Of a stretch of DNA of 64,000 nt, positions 23,472-36,000 are shown piece by piece. The stretch comes from Poronia punctata (Eukaryota > Ascomycota > Sordariomycetes > Xylariales > Xylariaceae). Position numbers and translations under genes: made by a program. The notes under the pieces were generated by a model. It made no database searches, was not told where the DNA came from, and saw only the letters and a program-made list of their open reading frames with translations. The stretch covers positions 124,001 to 188,000 of the forward strand of contig MU401502.1 of assembly GCA_022579005.1 (NCBI GenBank), written 5' to 3'. Each line of letters starts with the position of its first letter. The first letter of the stretch is position 1.

Positions 23472-26400
23472 GACGTGGCATAGAGATTCAATGCTGCTAG
23501 GAGAACTTGCAACAATCATACATTCTCCTGATCTTTAACCTGGTGACATTAATATATCGTATGCGGGGTATGTTTGACTATGTTCGAACTCGCCCTCATA
23601 TTCTTTAACAACCGGCGATAAACTGGTCATGGTAAGACGGAAGGAGCAGAAGAGGCCATACGAGTAGTAGCTGAAAGATTGTGCATGGCAAGTTGTCATG
23701 TTAGTACTACCTCATCGCCATTACTCATTCATTGGATGGCCCTTGCTCCCCCCCCCCCCTGATATCCTGAGTATCTCGACTTATGCAACCACTCTATCGT
23801 TGTCTAGCATGTTCAGGTTCCCAATACCCAGAAAATTCTCTTTTTGACCTACACGTAGTTGTGGCTTAAGCTGCCAAATGCGTCCGATAAAGAAATTACC
23901 GATGCTGGCTCCGACAAGTGGTGATAGTAAAAGAAGCGCGCCGCACGCTTTGCCACATGACGAGTCCCAAGCTGACAATTTATACCAGCGTTGCGAGTGG
24001 CTACATGTTAGAAAAATATCTCCTTTTTAGTAAAATGAAGATGGTTAAATACTACCCCCTACTGTTCCATCTTGGCTGTCGACTTATGCAGGTAGGGTGG
24101 CATAGCTCTTTCATGTTAATACCACACGTAGTTACACATAGCTGTCACGTGTAGTGTTACCTTTTCATTGAATCGCTTGAGTCCAGACTTGCGCTTTAAG
24201 CGCCTTGGCCTAGACTGGCATGAATAAACCGAGACTTGAGGGGTTTTTATTATAATGAGCTATTAGTAGAAACGGCAATGATTATTAGCAACAGCTTAGA
24301 AGAGACAAGTTAAGTGATCCATACGTGTATCGTATTATGCGAGGGCAGTGCTATGAAATGTCAGCTCAGTTGAAGCCTGTGTCCACCGGTCGGCAAATTT
24401 TAGTTCGACCTTCTCGTCATCGCTCTTTCTTTCATTGGCAGAAGAGGCGCACCAACCTATCAGAATGCCAGTCCCGTGGCGGAGTTCGTATTGGTGTCGA
24501 GTCACTGTCGACCCCAAATGCTTTAATAATATCACTATGACACTGCCCACCCTTTCTTTTGTGTAACAAATGTAAAAAGGACCATACGTACGTACTTGAT
24601 GTAACCCATATGTTTTACGATACTGCCTGATTACATACCTCAGGTGGCCTCCTTTACGACACACATCTCCATCTTTCCGCGACTTTCCGCCATTGCAATA
24701 TCCAACGTCTTGCCGTAAAAGGTATACCTACGGGTAGGGAAGGATATGTTAGCCATAGAAGTAGGCATGGCCGCATGGGGGAGAGTAACTTGGAAGCAGT
24801 GCATCTGCCAATTAGATCGCGATCACTCTACTGTGAAACACAAGGGTAAACCTAAATATTTGCCAATTCAACACAATATCCAATATCCTTCTCCATATAA
24901 CATACACATAAGGTATGTGTAGGAGTTTAAATAGGTCATCCTACATCTACAAATACATTTACTTACTGTTGTTTCTTTGGCCAAGTCCCCAGCCTGCCTG
25001 ATCCTTACCAGGATCTACACGTACTTAGTTACTGTAGATGCGAGCTAAATAAAGGAGATATCCTAACCTACTTTAATCTAGATCGCGCGCGCGCACGGCC
25101 CCTTAAACAATCAAGACAATAAGGTCTAGATAGATATCCAGCGATAAAACACACACAACGATGGCTACAAACGCTCAATAGGTTGATAAGTAGATCTACG
25201 TGGCTTACAAGTCGAAACCTCGGACATCTTGCTTTGCTACCTTACCGAGCACCAATCTTGCTCAAATCCCAGGTTCTTTTCCTTGCGCGCAAAGGTGCAT
25301 CGAAGGAATTGAAACGGAACGGGTCGGATCTACATAATAACTAGCGCCCGTTATTAGCTGCTCTTGGCAACAGGTAATTACGGTGCTTACACGTAAGAAC
25401 CACAAATTCTCAGTTCACACATTCCACTACGTAGCTCTACACGCTAAGCCCTAATAGTACAGGCTCGCATATCTTGAATGCCTTCCTAACTCGTAAAACC
25501 TGGCCTTTGACTACCTCACGGTTTACCTTTGACATAGCTCTCAGGTCTTTTAAAAAAGTTTAAAGATGTAGCTAATGTGCAATGTACAAACATGGCATTA
25601 ACGACTACTTAAGAATCTCCCTGTAATTTGTGTACAGTTGAGCACTGTTACAGAATAAGCATTTGAAATTAAACCAGTATTTTGTCGACTCCATCAGCTG
25701 TAGCAAGGGTCCAATCAGTAGGTACGATTCCGACTTAGAGACGTGCAAGGGGCGGCCTGCTTTGGCAGTGTAGAGTTTAAATATGGAATCAAGACCAGTA
25801 ATAAAGTATGCATTACTACGTCGGGATGGGCTTAGCCCGGTCTAGGGAATGCACTCCGCCTGGGGTTTGTTCGCGTACAGTACTTCTTTACTTAGCAACA
25901 TACTTGGGGCATTTTCATCTCGCCCTGATTGGACTCTGTTGCCTGTATGCGGGCTATGAGCAGTATCGATACCACATCACCAACGAACGTGGGGGAGTGC
26001 AGCAGCCCGGGTCGGATCGATAGGTCAGAATGGGACAGAAGGCATGGTCGTATGGTATGGAGTGGGATTCTGAGTCCTGACATTGGGCCCTGCACTGCAC
26101 GTCTAGGCCAAGGGATTGGAGCAATAAGCTTATTAGCTACCCTTGTTGTCAAACTACAGCTCTTGACCTTCCGGTGGATGCGACTCCAAGAGCCAACGTC
26201 GCAATTTGGCAGCTTGTAGGGAGGAGTCAGGACTGACCTGGCGCACCCTCCTCTCTCTTCTCGGTAGGACTCTTTATGCAGGCTGCCTTCCCGCCAAAAA
26301 TACGCGAGACGCCGAGAAAGAGAGACACGAGCCACGCACACGGACACAGACACAGAAAAAGAGAGGGAAAAGGAGAAAGATATGCGCCTCTAATTCTGGC

Positions 26401-26582
26401 CTTGCTGCTGCTGCTGCTGTAGCCACCACGCCAGCCAGGCAACCAGCTTCTCGTAGGATCGAGAGAGAATGGGCAAGCCCGCGGCACCAAGAATCACGTA
26501 GGCTTGTCAACCTAGAAACAAAACTAGCCGCACCACAATCCGACCTTCACACTACCTAGTATCGACTCGATTACGCCAAATC

Positions 26583-29500
26583 ATGACCTACGCGCCCGTC
26601 AAGCGCGTTGTCGTGTGTGCAGATGGAGCTTGGTACGGATCGGACGGGTTGACGGCTCGACGAGGAGGCAACAACAGCAACGTTTATCGCATTTACTCAT
26701 CGGTCAAGCAGGGCACGTTTGTAGAGTCCCATAGAGCCATAAAGCAGATTGTCCGCTACGAAACCGCTTTCGAATATGGAAAAAGACCTCTCGACACTTT
26801 CAACATCACCGCCCGAACGAGTCAAGAGGCCTGTGAGGATCAGGTTGATCGAGTTTTTGCAGTAGGGGCCCTTTATTTATTATGGATTATCCGACATCCA
26901 ATTCCACATATCGAATTCGGCTTTGCTAATATGCCGGCTTGGTAGTTTTGCTGCGAGCAACTTGGCGAGGTGACTGACGAGTTATGGCTGTATGGCTTCA
27001 GCTGTGGCGCTTGTACGTGACACGCCTTTATTATATCCAAAACACTTTTCGTTTCGAGTATTGCTCGAGTCAAAAGTCGAAGACATTGAAACTGACGCGC
27101 AGAAACGCTACCAAGATGTCTTGAGTGTCGTCGCAGATCTATTACACCAGCTGAGCCGAGTATATGTATGGGATGAAGCTGAATACCACCGCAGAGTGGA
27201 CGGGTTACCATCTTTTCAATACTCTCGGGAAAGAAGGCAGAATGCGGCAAAAGTGAGTATGGGTCCCATATACTTTCTATTTCTCCAACGATTGAACCAC
27301 AAACCTTCAATGGAATTATCCTGACCTGTCATGTCATAGCTGTTTCGATATATGTGAGTTGGTGCCTACGCTTACATGATTGATACTAAATTGACATGTT
27401 ATCTGATTTCGCACTTGCTCATCATCATATTGTTAGAAATGCCAAAGCCTGGGCTCAACAACCTGTTATTCGTTTCATGGGCCTCTTGGATACGATCAAG
27501 GCCGGGAAAGATTCGCCGAGAACGCAGCCAGCCCTCCTCGATTCGACTCAGGCACTGCGTCATGCGCTCGCCCTCAACGAGACCCGGAGTTCGTTCCAGC
27601 CCTATACCTTTGGACCACTACCGGCGTTGTCTCCGGGCCTAGCGCAGCGCTCCGTCATCGAGGCTTGGTTCGTGGGCTCCCACGCCGACATGGGCGGTGG
27701 TGCGCGGGATGACGGACTATCTCTCTATCCCCTGCAATGGATGCTCCTCGAGAGCCGAGCGCATGGTCTCGTCTTAGAACCTTGGTGGAATAATCATAGT
27801 CTTACGGAAGAGCCACTCGGTCTAGTGTTTCCGTCCGCCCCGATAGCAGACAATCCGGGACAGCATGAGCCTTTGCATCCGTGGATGTTCCGGTACAGAA
27901 ACGGCATTGTGATCGAGATGGTTGATTTGAGGTCGTCTCATCGCCATGGCAACCTGCAAACAACCAGGAGAAGACCGTTGCAGAGGGTCAGAAGCCTGAC
28001 CACAGGCCACACTCAAATCTACCCGCTTACTCATACCATGTCTGACTCGGCGCATCAAACGTCGTGGCGATCCAGGTTCAGCATAAGAAGGAAACAAAGC
28101 AGGGCGACCTTGGCCTCAGCTCAATCTACAAGAGACCCCGACGTAGACTCTCTGTTTGCGCCATCTTCCTTGGGCGAGAGCATCGAATTCGGCCCACGCC
28201 CACACGCTGTCCAGATTCACTCCAGCCCCTCTCTGATGTCCCTGTTCCCCACACCCCGCCAGGTCTTTGGCTCCCAGGGACTCATAGGCTATTTGCCCAA
28301 TAGTAAGTAACCTAACCTTGGCTCTTTCTCCCAATGCTACCTACCCTTCATGGCATGGTATAGGGGCAAAACTGTAAATGTCTATTTTGCTCATCACGCG
28401 TGGATTGACCTCGATAGTTCCCTGTGGCACCATCATACACCCCTCAGTGTACTTTGTATGCGATGTCTACGACCGCCTGGGAATCGCCGGGGACCTTAGC
28501 CCATATCTCGATGACCTCAATAGTTTCCGACAGTACAGTCTCCTCAAGCACGAGATGGGCGGAAACATTGCTATGGAACCTTGGAGGGCGACTTTTGCGG
28601 ATCTAGACAGGCCGGGTCTGATGAAGAAGTGTCGTGTCCTTGTTTGTGGTAGAGCTGGAGTGGGCAAATCTACGTTGATTAACAAGGTCTTTGGGACGGT
28701 CGTGGTAAGGCAATCTGTCCTTTTTCTACCACTCTAGCATTTACCCATTTCCTGTCGCCGGACATGCTAGCATGAAAGACGTGTCCGCTTCTTATGGAAA
28801 AAGAGGATCTGCTGTAGTGGGGGGGAAAGAAAATATGACTGACTTGATGCATAGACACAAGAATGCCACACCGAGCACGGCACTCACGACGTGGATGAAG
28901 GTTTCGAGATGGACACATTACCAGGGCTTATAATACACGATTCGAAAGGATTTCAGAGCGGCGCAACAGAGGAACTAGAACTTTTAAGGAAATTCGTGAA
29001 AAAGCGAACATTGGCGGCGAAACCAGAGGATAGACTGGACGCAATATGGTACGTATTTTGGTCCCTTCTTCATCGGAAGCAGTACCCCAGCGCATCACAC
29101 CCCCCAGTCAGAAAAGTATGGCTATACGAGATGGTTATTGACACAGTATTTCCCCCCTCGTAGGGTGTGCATTGACATCCCTTCAACTCGTGTCGTGCAC
29201 GAGGCCGACAAGAACATATGCAAAATCCTCTCAAAGTATGCACGGGCGGTCCCCGTCATCATCGTACGTACCATGAAAGACAGGTTTCTCAACGAACACT
29301 ACGGGGCGGCGCGGGAACAGCTCGAGGATGCAGGGTATAGGGGGGACGAGCTCGACCAACGCGCCCGCGCCCAGGCCGAAGAGGATTTCCGTCGGATTCA
29401 AGAAGATGATATTCGACAGGTGGAACAGAAGCTTAGGTTGGATATGGAGCATTTTCCGTTTGTGTATACGTCAAAAAGTAAGTTTTGTTCGTCATGTTCA

Positions 29501-30793
29501 GTTCTTACCCCTATCCTTCTCATCCGGCAAATAGAGGAGGGAATATTGTGTAGTGATTTACGTCACTAACATGATTCCTTCTTTTCTTTCGCCACCAGGA
29601 GATTCGAATTCGATCAAGGAACTGGTGAAGCGCACCACTATTCTGGTTACGGACGATTCCGTTCGGGCCAACTTTGTCAGTGCGCAGATTGCGGATGTCG
29701 ATCTCAAAGTAACGGCGTCGATAGAGGAGAGTCTACGGCTGCTAAACTACTCCAACTGGTCCTCCATCATGGGCTCGATGATGTTCACTAGCCTGCTCAC
29801 CACCCCTACCATCTCGCATTTCCTTTGCGCTAGGATCATCAAGTGTTTCGGCCTGGCGGACTCGGCCAAGGTGAGCGAGATTGAACGTATCGCTAGGGGG
29901 TTTCTGTGGAAGAATATGGCATCTTTTGTTACGCAGAGCTGTGAGTATCTAAGCGTACCTATATATGTGTGCTTATACGACGTAACTAACATCCAACAGT
30001 CACCCAACTCGGCGTACTCCTCGGCCTTAGCGTAGGGATGACAATGAGCACCATCGTCGGCGGCATCCCCGCCCTAGCATCCTTACCATTCGCCTTTATC
30101 CCTCCAGCAGCTAGACTAATATCCAAATGCACCTGCGACCTCATCCTCGTCCTCTGCGCCGCCTTTGGGAACAAGGGTAAATACGTCACAAGATGGGACT
30201 TTGAGAAATCAGCAGCGCAATACTGTAACGTAATCGTCTCAACGGGGGGAGAAGAAAGCAGGAGAAAACCATCAACATCATCGTCTGTGAGGGCAGACGT
30301 ACACGCCGAAATCGACAAACTCATCCCCATCCACACTATCAACGTATATCAACCCTTGAGCGTATCCAAGATGCGCACAGAGATTCAACGTATTATAGCG
30401 AATCATCGATTTACTCTAGAAGAAGACAAAGAGACAGGCGTCGCGAGTCCATCTCCCCTCCCCATTCCTACTTCCACAGAAGGCGTTAACGATATGCGCG
30501 AATGGCGGGGAAAAGTGGCGACATTTTGCAGTACGAGTACGAGCACGACACCTTCATGGATAGAGCTCGAACCGGAAACTAATGAGAATAACAATAACGA
30601 AAATGTTGTGACGCCTTTGAAATACGACACCAACACACAACAACAAAAAGAACCGGCCGAATTACCAGGAACCACGATGACGGATCCGTGGAATAGTGGG
30701 ATTTCGGAATTACAGGGGTCAGAGGTCGAGGGCGTTGCTTGGTTTATTCCTCCTCCTCCTCCAACGACTTCTGGGAGATTTGAGGTACGATGA
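26583..30793 (+). CDS. DUF2235 alpha/beta-hydrolase - GTPase fusion protein
   Basis: Ten exons fit: 26583-26861, 26946-27012, 27059-27252, 27340-27353, 27437-28302, 28418-28704, 28855-29048, 29164-29477, 29599-29940 and 30000-30793, about 1,116 residues. The N-terminal half is a DUF2235 domain, the fold of bacterial Tle1-type lipases: RVVVCADGAWYGSD at the start, the nucleophile motif GFSCG (GxSxG), then AWFVGSHADMGGGARDDGLSLYPLQWML. The second half has a P-loop GTPase: G1 GRAGVGKST, a G3-like DSKG and a G4-like TMKD, then a Glu/Arg-rich helical stretch and two hydrophobic segments (about SIMGSMMFTSLLTT and LGVLLGLSVGMTMSTIVGG) suggesting membrane association. The tail is polar and ends with a Pro run. 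This architecture occurs in other ascomycetes; its role is unknown. Odd points: a 46-nt intron directly after GFSCGA, a 14-nt exon, and Cys where the family usually has Arg in GFSRG. The gene may therefore be decaying near its active site. Confidence 0.75.
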
Positions 30794-31797
30794 GGTTGCA
30801 ATGTAATTAATTGTTACTTTACTTGATGAGGATGCAGATTCCCCCCCCCCCCTTTTCCGAGGAGGCTGGGAAGGGAAGAGAGAGGTTGGGATGACATGTC
30901 AAGTTTTCTTTCCCCCCGTGTATATATGCATGTATATATGTATTTATTACGAGTCATTTCTTTTATTTTTCCTCTCTTACGCTACCATGTTTTTTTTAGT
31001 TTCGGGCGGTTAGGTTAGGTTAGGTGGTTGGGCGGACGGACGGACGATCGTGGAGAAGGAGGTGGAGATGAAAGTGGCGCTGAAGGGGAGGACGGGAACG
31101 GGACGGGATGGTTTTTATGTTCATACCCCCCTCAGCCTTTTTTTATTCTCTTCTTTCTTTTTTGTATGTATGTATGTGTGCATGTGTTTGTTTGTTTTTA
31201 AGCGTTTATGATCAATCAGATTCGTATGCAATGCATGTTGGATAGGTAGTTTGTAAGGTACATGATGTTGGTTTGTAAGGTTGGGAACTTTCAAGAGGAA
31301 TGCAAATACAATAATTTTCTACATTGTTGGCTTGGTGTTTTTGCTTCTGTTGCATTTACATATCTACTCGTACATTGATTCAGAGCCTAGCACGTAATAT
31401 CCATATTCATCATAAGGTAATTGTAGTCCTTGTAAAAGGCGTGTATTTGTCTTGTTTTGTCTCAATTTATCTTCTTCTTACCCGATGATCCCAAGTGTTT
31501 TGACCATGCAAAAAGACTCTGGGACCAGGGGTATTCTTTCTCTTCTCTTCTCGGTTCCTTTCGTATCGTCACAATGAATGAATAAATGAATGAATGTACA
31601 CAATCCCCCTTTTAAAAAAACCCAATCAATCGCATCGTAAAAATATGTACCCTTTGAAATGAACCCTTTCCCAATCCCAAACTCCCCTTTCCCTTGATTT
31701 GGATTTGTTCGTAAACTCGTAGTCTAACTAATCTAGTTTTGTAATTTATTTATTTACCATCTAGGTAAAGTAAATAAATAAAAAAAAGAAAATCTGT
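30794..31797. other. convergent 3' intergenic region
   Basis: This 1-kb spacer lies between the 3' ends of the DUF2235-GTPase gene (plus) and the AA11 gene (minus). It has a C run (30841-30852), T-rich tracts, three GGTTA-type units (about 31011-31025), GGAC units (about 31035-31047) and short TATG repeats. No gene was seen; it probably holds both 3' UTRs. Confidence 0.5.
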
Positions 31798-33015
31798 CTA
31801 GAAAAGCTTCCAAGACCTAGGAGACCGAACTTTCCGCCCAGCAGCAAACATTTGCAACTGACTGCTCTGACCGGGAGTACATTTCGTACCGGCGGCCATT
31901 GGCATGACGGGGGACCATTCACCTGATCCGCATTGTTGGTATGAAGAGCCGCCTACGCAGTTCCATTCGCCTTCCGTGCTGCATGGTCCTGACATTCCAG
32001 ATCCAGATCCGGAACCAGAACCAGAGCCGGAACCGCCTGTGGGTTGAGGTGCGGCGATGACGGTGCTGGTAGGTGTGGGGATGGGAGCAGCCGATGAGGT
32101 AACGACAGGGGTGGATGTAGCTACGGGAGGAGCAGAAGTGGGTGTTGGTGCTGTGCCGCCAGTTGTGACAAAGACGCCGCCGCCATTACCGGGTGCGGCT
32201 GTGGGTGTGGGAGCGGGAGCGGCGCTGGACGAGGGCACGGGCTCTTCTGAACCGGAACCGGAACCGGAACCGGAGCCACCCTTGGGGCCAAGCATGCTCT
32301 CGGGGACTTGTTGCAGAGGCGAATCGCAGCCATCGGAACCGCAGATCTGCGCACCGTAGCCGTACACGCCCAAGTTGTTCTCGACAGAGTCGCCGGCATC
32401 CTTGAACTTGAAATCGTAGTTCTCGCTTGTCTTGGGACGGTCGCCGATGTTGAGAACGACCATGTCGGGCAGCTTCTCAAAGTTGGATTTGTCGCCGCCC
32501 TTACCGGTGAGCTCGAGAGCGCCGCAGTTCATGTACATCTCGCGATTTCCGATCCTGTTGAACCAGGTGAAGCCGATCGTGCCCTTGCCGGTAGGGATAT
32601 TGGACGGGATATCGTAGGCGTACTGGTAAGGGTCCGTGAGGTGGGCGTCATCCCCGGGAAGGTTGGCGGACTGGCCCTTGGCTGGGCAACCACCCTCGAT
32701 GGAGTGGATGACCTTCCATTTGGAATCCTTGGTAGGCGGGTTGTCGTAGGTCATGACGACCTGGCATGAACCGCCGCCGTGGACGGCAGAGCCGGTGAAG
32801 GCGAGGGTCTGCTTGGAACCCAGCTCGTAAGAGTTGACCTCGCCACCTGTGGCGCTGTAGGCGGGTCCGAACTTGCAGGGGAAATCTGATCCGCTGGCGT
32901 CGAGGGGGGAGTTGTTCAAGTGGTCAGGGTCATATGGGTTGGGTGAAGACATGATCATGTGAGCGTTTGCCGCGGCGAAAAGGCCGGCAAACACGGTTGA
33001 CTTTGCGAAAAACAT
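31798..33015 (-). CDS. secreted AA11 lytic polysaccharide monooxygenase with C-terminal X278-like module
   Basis: A single exon encodes 405 residues. The signal peptide MFFAKSTVFAGLFAAANA should be cut before His19, which becomes the copper-binding His1 of an LPMO. The second copper ligand is His79 in GSAVHGGGSCQ. Other AA11 hallmarks are SPNPYDP, NNSPLDASGSDFPCK, IEGGCPAKGQSANLP and WFNRIGNREMYMNC. AA11 enzymes oxidatively cleave chitin outside the cell or in the wall. After the catalytic domain come two Gly-Ser linkers separated by a Pro/Thr/Ala/Ser-rich linker, then a small Cys-containing module (CSTEGEWNC..SSYQQCGSGEWSP..AAGTKC) of the X278 type that accompanies AA11 and is thought to bind chitin. 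An in-frame ATG lies 53 codons upstream, but the signal peptide with a mature N-terminal His fixes the start used here. A TATTTAAAT element about 160 bp upstream may be its TATA box. Confidence 0.93.
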   Translation of the reverse strand: MFFAKSTVFAGLFAAANAHMIMSSPNPYDPDHLNNSPLDASGSDFPCKFGPAYSATGGEVNSYELGSKQTLAFTGSAVHGGGSCQVVMTYDNPPTKDSKWKVIHSIEGGCPAKGQSANLPGDDAHLTDPYQYAYDIPSNIPTGKGTIGFTWFNRIGNREMYMNCGALELTGKGGDKSNFEKLPDMVVLNIGDRPKTSENYDFKFKDAGDSVENNLGVYGYGAQICGSDGCDSPLQQVPESMLGPKGGSGSGSGSGSEEPVPSSSAAPAPTPTAAPGNGGGVFVTTGGTAPTPTSAPPVATSTPVVTSSAAPIPTPTSTVIAAPQPTGGSGSGSGSGSGSGMSGPCSTEGEWNCVGGSSYQQCGSGEWSPVMPMAAGTKCTPGQSSQLQMFAAGRKVRSPRSWKLF

Positions 33016-36000
33016 TTTTGCGAAAATGTTGAGGCGAGGATAGTTTCGTTCCAGACGATAAGTATCTCGTGTAAAAGAATAGAATGGTTTGCTGCTGTAT
33101 GAGCTGATGTTTGTTGGGAAGACTGGTCCTGTGAGTTTGACTGGGAAACTAGTCAGCCTGGGGAACCATTGCATTTAAATATACTTCAGAGCCGATATTG
33201 GTCTTGCCTTGAAACACAAAGAAAAAGAAACAGTTTTTTTAAATTTCAATGGGAGAATACTCGTGACATTACTAGAACAAGACCATAGTATTCCAACAGC
33301 CAACAAAGAAAAAATAGGTAAAAATAGAGATTGAATAGCATACCTACAAACAACACTGTCTCTGAATGAATAAGAAACAAAGCGTGTGATGACAGTCAAA
33401 AAGGTGGCAAGGATTGCGTAAATGGCCGTTAATCCCAAATGTTGTTTGTTTTAATCTCGAGGTCGACTCAAAAGGAAGGTTGGTGCACCAGGCGAGTTGG
33501 GTTTGAAATACAAGGTCTAGCCTCGAAGATTTCGAAAGAAGGACTTGTCTTGAACAAGACGGAAGTTTGAGATTTGCTTAAGGGGGGAAGCGAAAAAGCA
33601 AGAAGCGAAATAAACAGAAAATGAAACAACGCCTTGTCTTATATATGTTCGGACAAGCAAAAGTGGACAATGTACATACCTACAGTAACATACATACACA
33701 CGTACGCGCAGGGAGTGGAGTATGTATCGGACTCCATGTGACTAAACCTACCTAACCTACCAACTCTATCGTATGGCTGGGATCGACTTAAACCTACCTA
33801 CTTGCAAGTCATGCATCTTATCCACGACTCGTAAATCCGTTGACAAGCTTTCTGCAGGTACACATTGACTGTAGGGGTCCTTTGACGCATGATTGGACAT
33901 GTGGCTGGCCATGGCTCCCTCCCGGAGCAGCCATGTCAAGATCCACCGTGGAGACCTCGTAGTTCGGGATGTAGATCGTAAAAAGGGATAGCAGAATAAT
34001 ACAGACAAGATTCTCTCCCTCTCAGCATGTCTGACAAACGACTTGATGTCAGCCCCCTGACCATCGTAAAAGCTTTTGGCGGGGCATGCCGGGAAGGACG
34101 AAGCGAGACATCCATTTAGGTAACTTGATAGGTGCATCCGATTCTACATAGTCTGTTTCATCGTTTGCAGGGGGAAAGGGACGGTTGAGATGTGGCTGAT
34201 CAGTGATCACCACGCTTGGGAGCCGGGTGAAGTGGCTTTAGGAAGGGCCTGCAGTCAAACAAAAAAGCCGCCCAACGCCAGCAAGTGGTTCCCCGTTCCT
34301 GCCCCCCCCACTCGACAGCGGCTCCGTTTACCCCTGAATGACTAGTCTGGTTGGCCTACTACCTACCTAGGCCCCCGCTAGGCTCCCGATATGCCCTACC
34401 GCGTACAAGTACGTACCCAAACGGCGTCTACCCTCTAAAGGGAGGTCTTTTGTGCAAAAGTTTTCTACTAGGAATTACAACTTGCCCTGTTCTATTATAG
34501 GTACAGATTTGTTAACTAAGACTTCATCTCTCATCATATTAGTAAAATCACTGTTGATTAATTACATTATATTCTTTTATGTTCTTCAATATGCTTTTCT
34601 CTTCCAGGTGGCTGAAAAAATACGCCTAACTACAGGTGAATGGTGGGGCCGAGACCCCACTACTCGTATGTGGAATGGGGCGCACAGATACCTACAGGAC
34701 GGTAAGGTATTGCCTGCGTCAGAGGGCGGAAACCAAGGATGGAGGTATCCCAATGCACGGGTTCCTGGGCCAAGAATTCAGACTTGAACATCTCAAGATG
34801 CTTTAATATCTACGAATATCTATTGCAATACACAAATCCAACATAGTCACTCTATTGCGAGAAGAATGTGGGCGTTATGAAGATACCCGCCAACCCAGAT
34901 ATCCCTTGTCCCTGGGTCGGTTATCTGCACTTTTGTCTGTAGCGCTACACACACGCGGCCGACATGGCCCTTTCGGGTCAGTCAAAAACTTGCACACCTT
35001 TCCCAGGTGCGCCTCGGCCTGTGATTGTCGTTGACCACAAAGTTTTTCAAGCAATGCAAGCCCTTTGAGTGGTGTGAAAAGCGAAAGAAGCGCCAACCAC
35101 TCACCGGCCGGCGACAAGGATAAGGCAAGGTAGCCCCTCGGGGGTCAGTAGCCTATCAAATGCCGCCATTCTCTTTCCCTATCCCCCTGTCTTGCTGAAA
35201 AAGTCAATGTCCTGCAGTAGAAGCGCCGCCCGATTTTGAAACAACACTACTCTGAACCGGGAATAACGTTGATCACACTCTTCCCCAGCCCCAACCCCCC
35301 TGGCCCCAAAGAATTTTCTAGCGGATAGGACTTTTTTGGTGTTTCATGTTGTTCGCTGACGTCGAATAGCTACCATACCTGCAGGTAGATAAGAAAACCT
35401 TCTTATCCAACGAAATCGTTGGACGTGGCGGTCTCGTGAACAAGCACAAATACACTGGTTGTTGCTCGCTTGGACCCCACACTTGGGCATATTTCTATGT
35501 GTGTGTGTGTGTGTGTGTGTTTTGCTGAAGATGTTACGGTAACAACGAATACGATAGGGTGTGTTGCAGAGGATTTTGTGTTTCATGTTTCTGCTGTATG
35601 CAATGCCACTCTGGTCTACTCATACCTTTAAAGGAGTTATGTCCAGTCATTCGATGTTCGTGACCATCTCTGCCTAGGTTAGGTATCTGTCACCAGCAAA
35701 ACTAACAACTTGCGCCGTGTGCCTACAAACAACACCATCTTCTGATCTAGGTGCCAAATCCCTCCGCTGATTTGCCTGGCATTGTGCAAATCAATTTAAT
35801 TTCTAGCACTCTTTCTTTGCCCTATGTTGCTTCAGGCCAATAAAATAAAAATCGTGGTAGTACGGTGTTTTGATGTTGAAATAAGATATTATCCCATTAC
35901 CATACCCTCGGGAAACGCCTGGATGTCCAAGAAGTCTTTTCCTCGTACACATCCCAATTTTTTTTAAAAGAAGTTGTGACAATGGGAATAACCTTGAAAT

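Larger units (their letters stand above)
17182..26582. other. 9.4-kb gene-poor, microsatellite-rich region with an assembly gap
   Basis: No supported gene was found in 9.4 kb. The stretch holds many simple repeats: a GCAAGC-type repeat at 17632-17673, poly-A at 19753-19771, TAGG, AG, poly-G and poly-C runs between 20.0 and 20.65 kb, TATG at 20889-20928, TA at 22362-22391, GTCT near 23215-23227, poly-T at 23448-23471 and CG at about 25084-25095. A 10-N gap lies at 20536-20545. Open frames are short and motif-free. Highly diverged transposon remnants cannot be excluded by eye. Confidence 0.5.

Noticed and set aside
26206..26559. Overlapping frames just upstream of the DUF2235 gene
   Set aside because: Low-complexity Arg/Lys/Gln-rich translation on one strand and Ser/Leu-rich on the other; more likely promoter/5' UTR.
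28303..28417. Frameshift between the hydrolase and GTPase halves
   Set aside because: Donor GTAAGT at 28303 and an acceptor before 28418 join the halves in frame and keep the conserved GTIIHPSVYF segment.
31009..31026. GGTTA repeats as telomere-like sequence
   Set aside because: Only three units, in the middle of gene-bearing sequence; filamentous ascomycete telomeres are usually TTAGGG and terminal.
33175..33438. Hydrophobic 87-residue minus-strand frame just upstream of AA11
   Set aside because: It lies in the expected AA11 promoter/5' UTR and has no motif; hydrophobicity follows from T-rich sequence.
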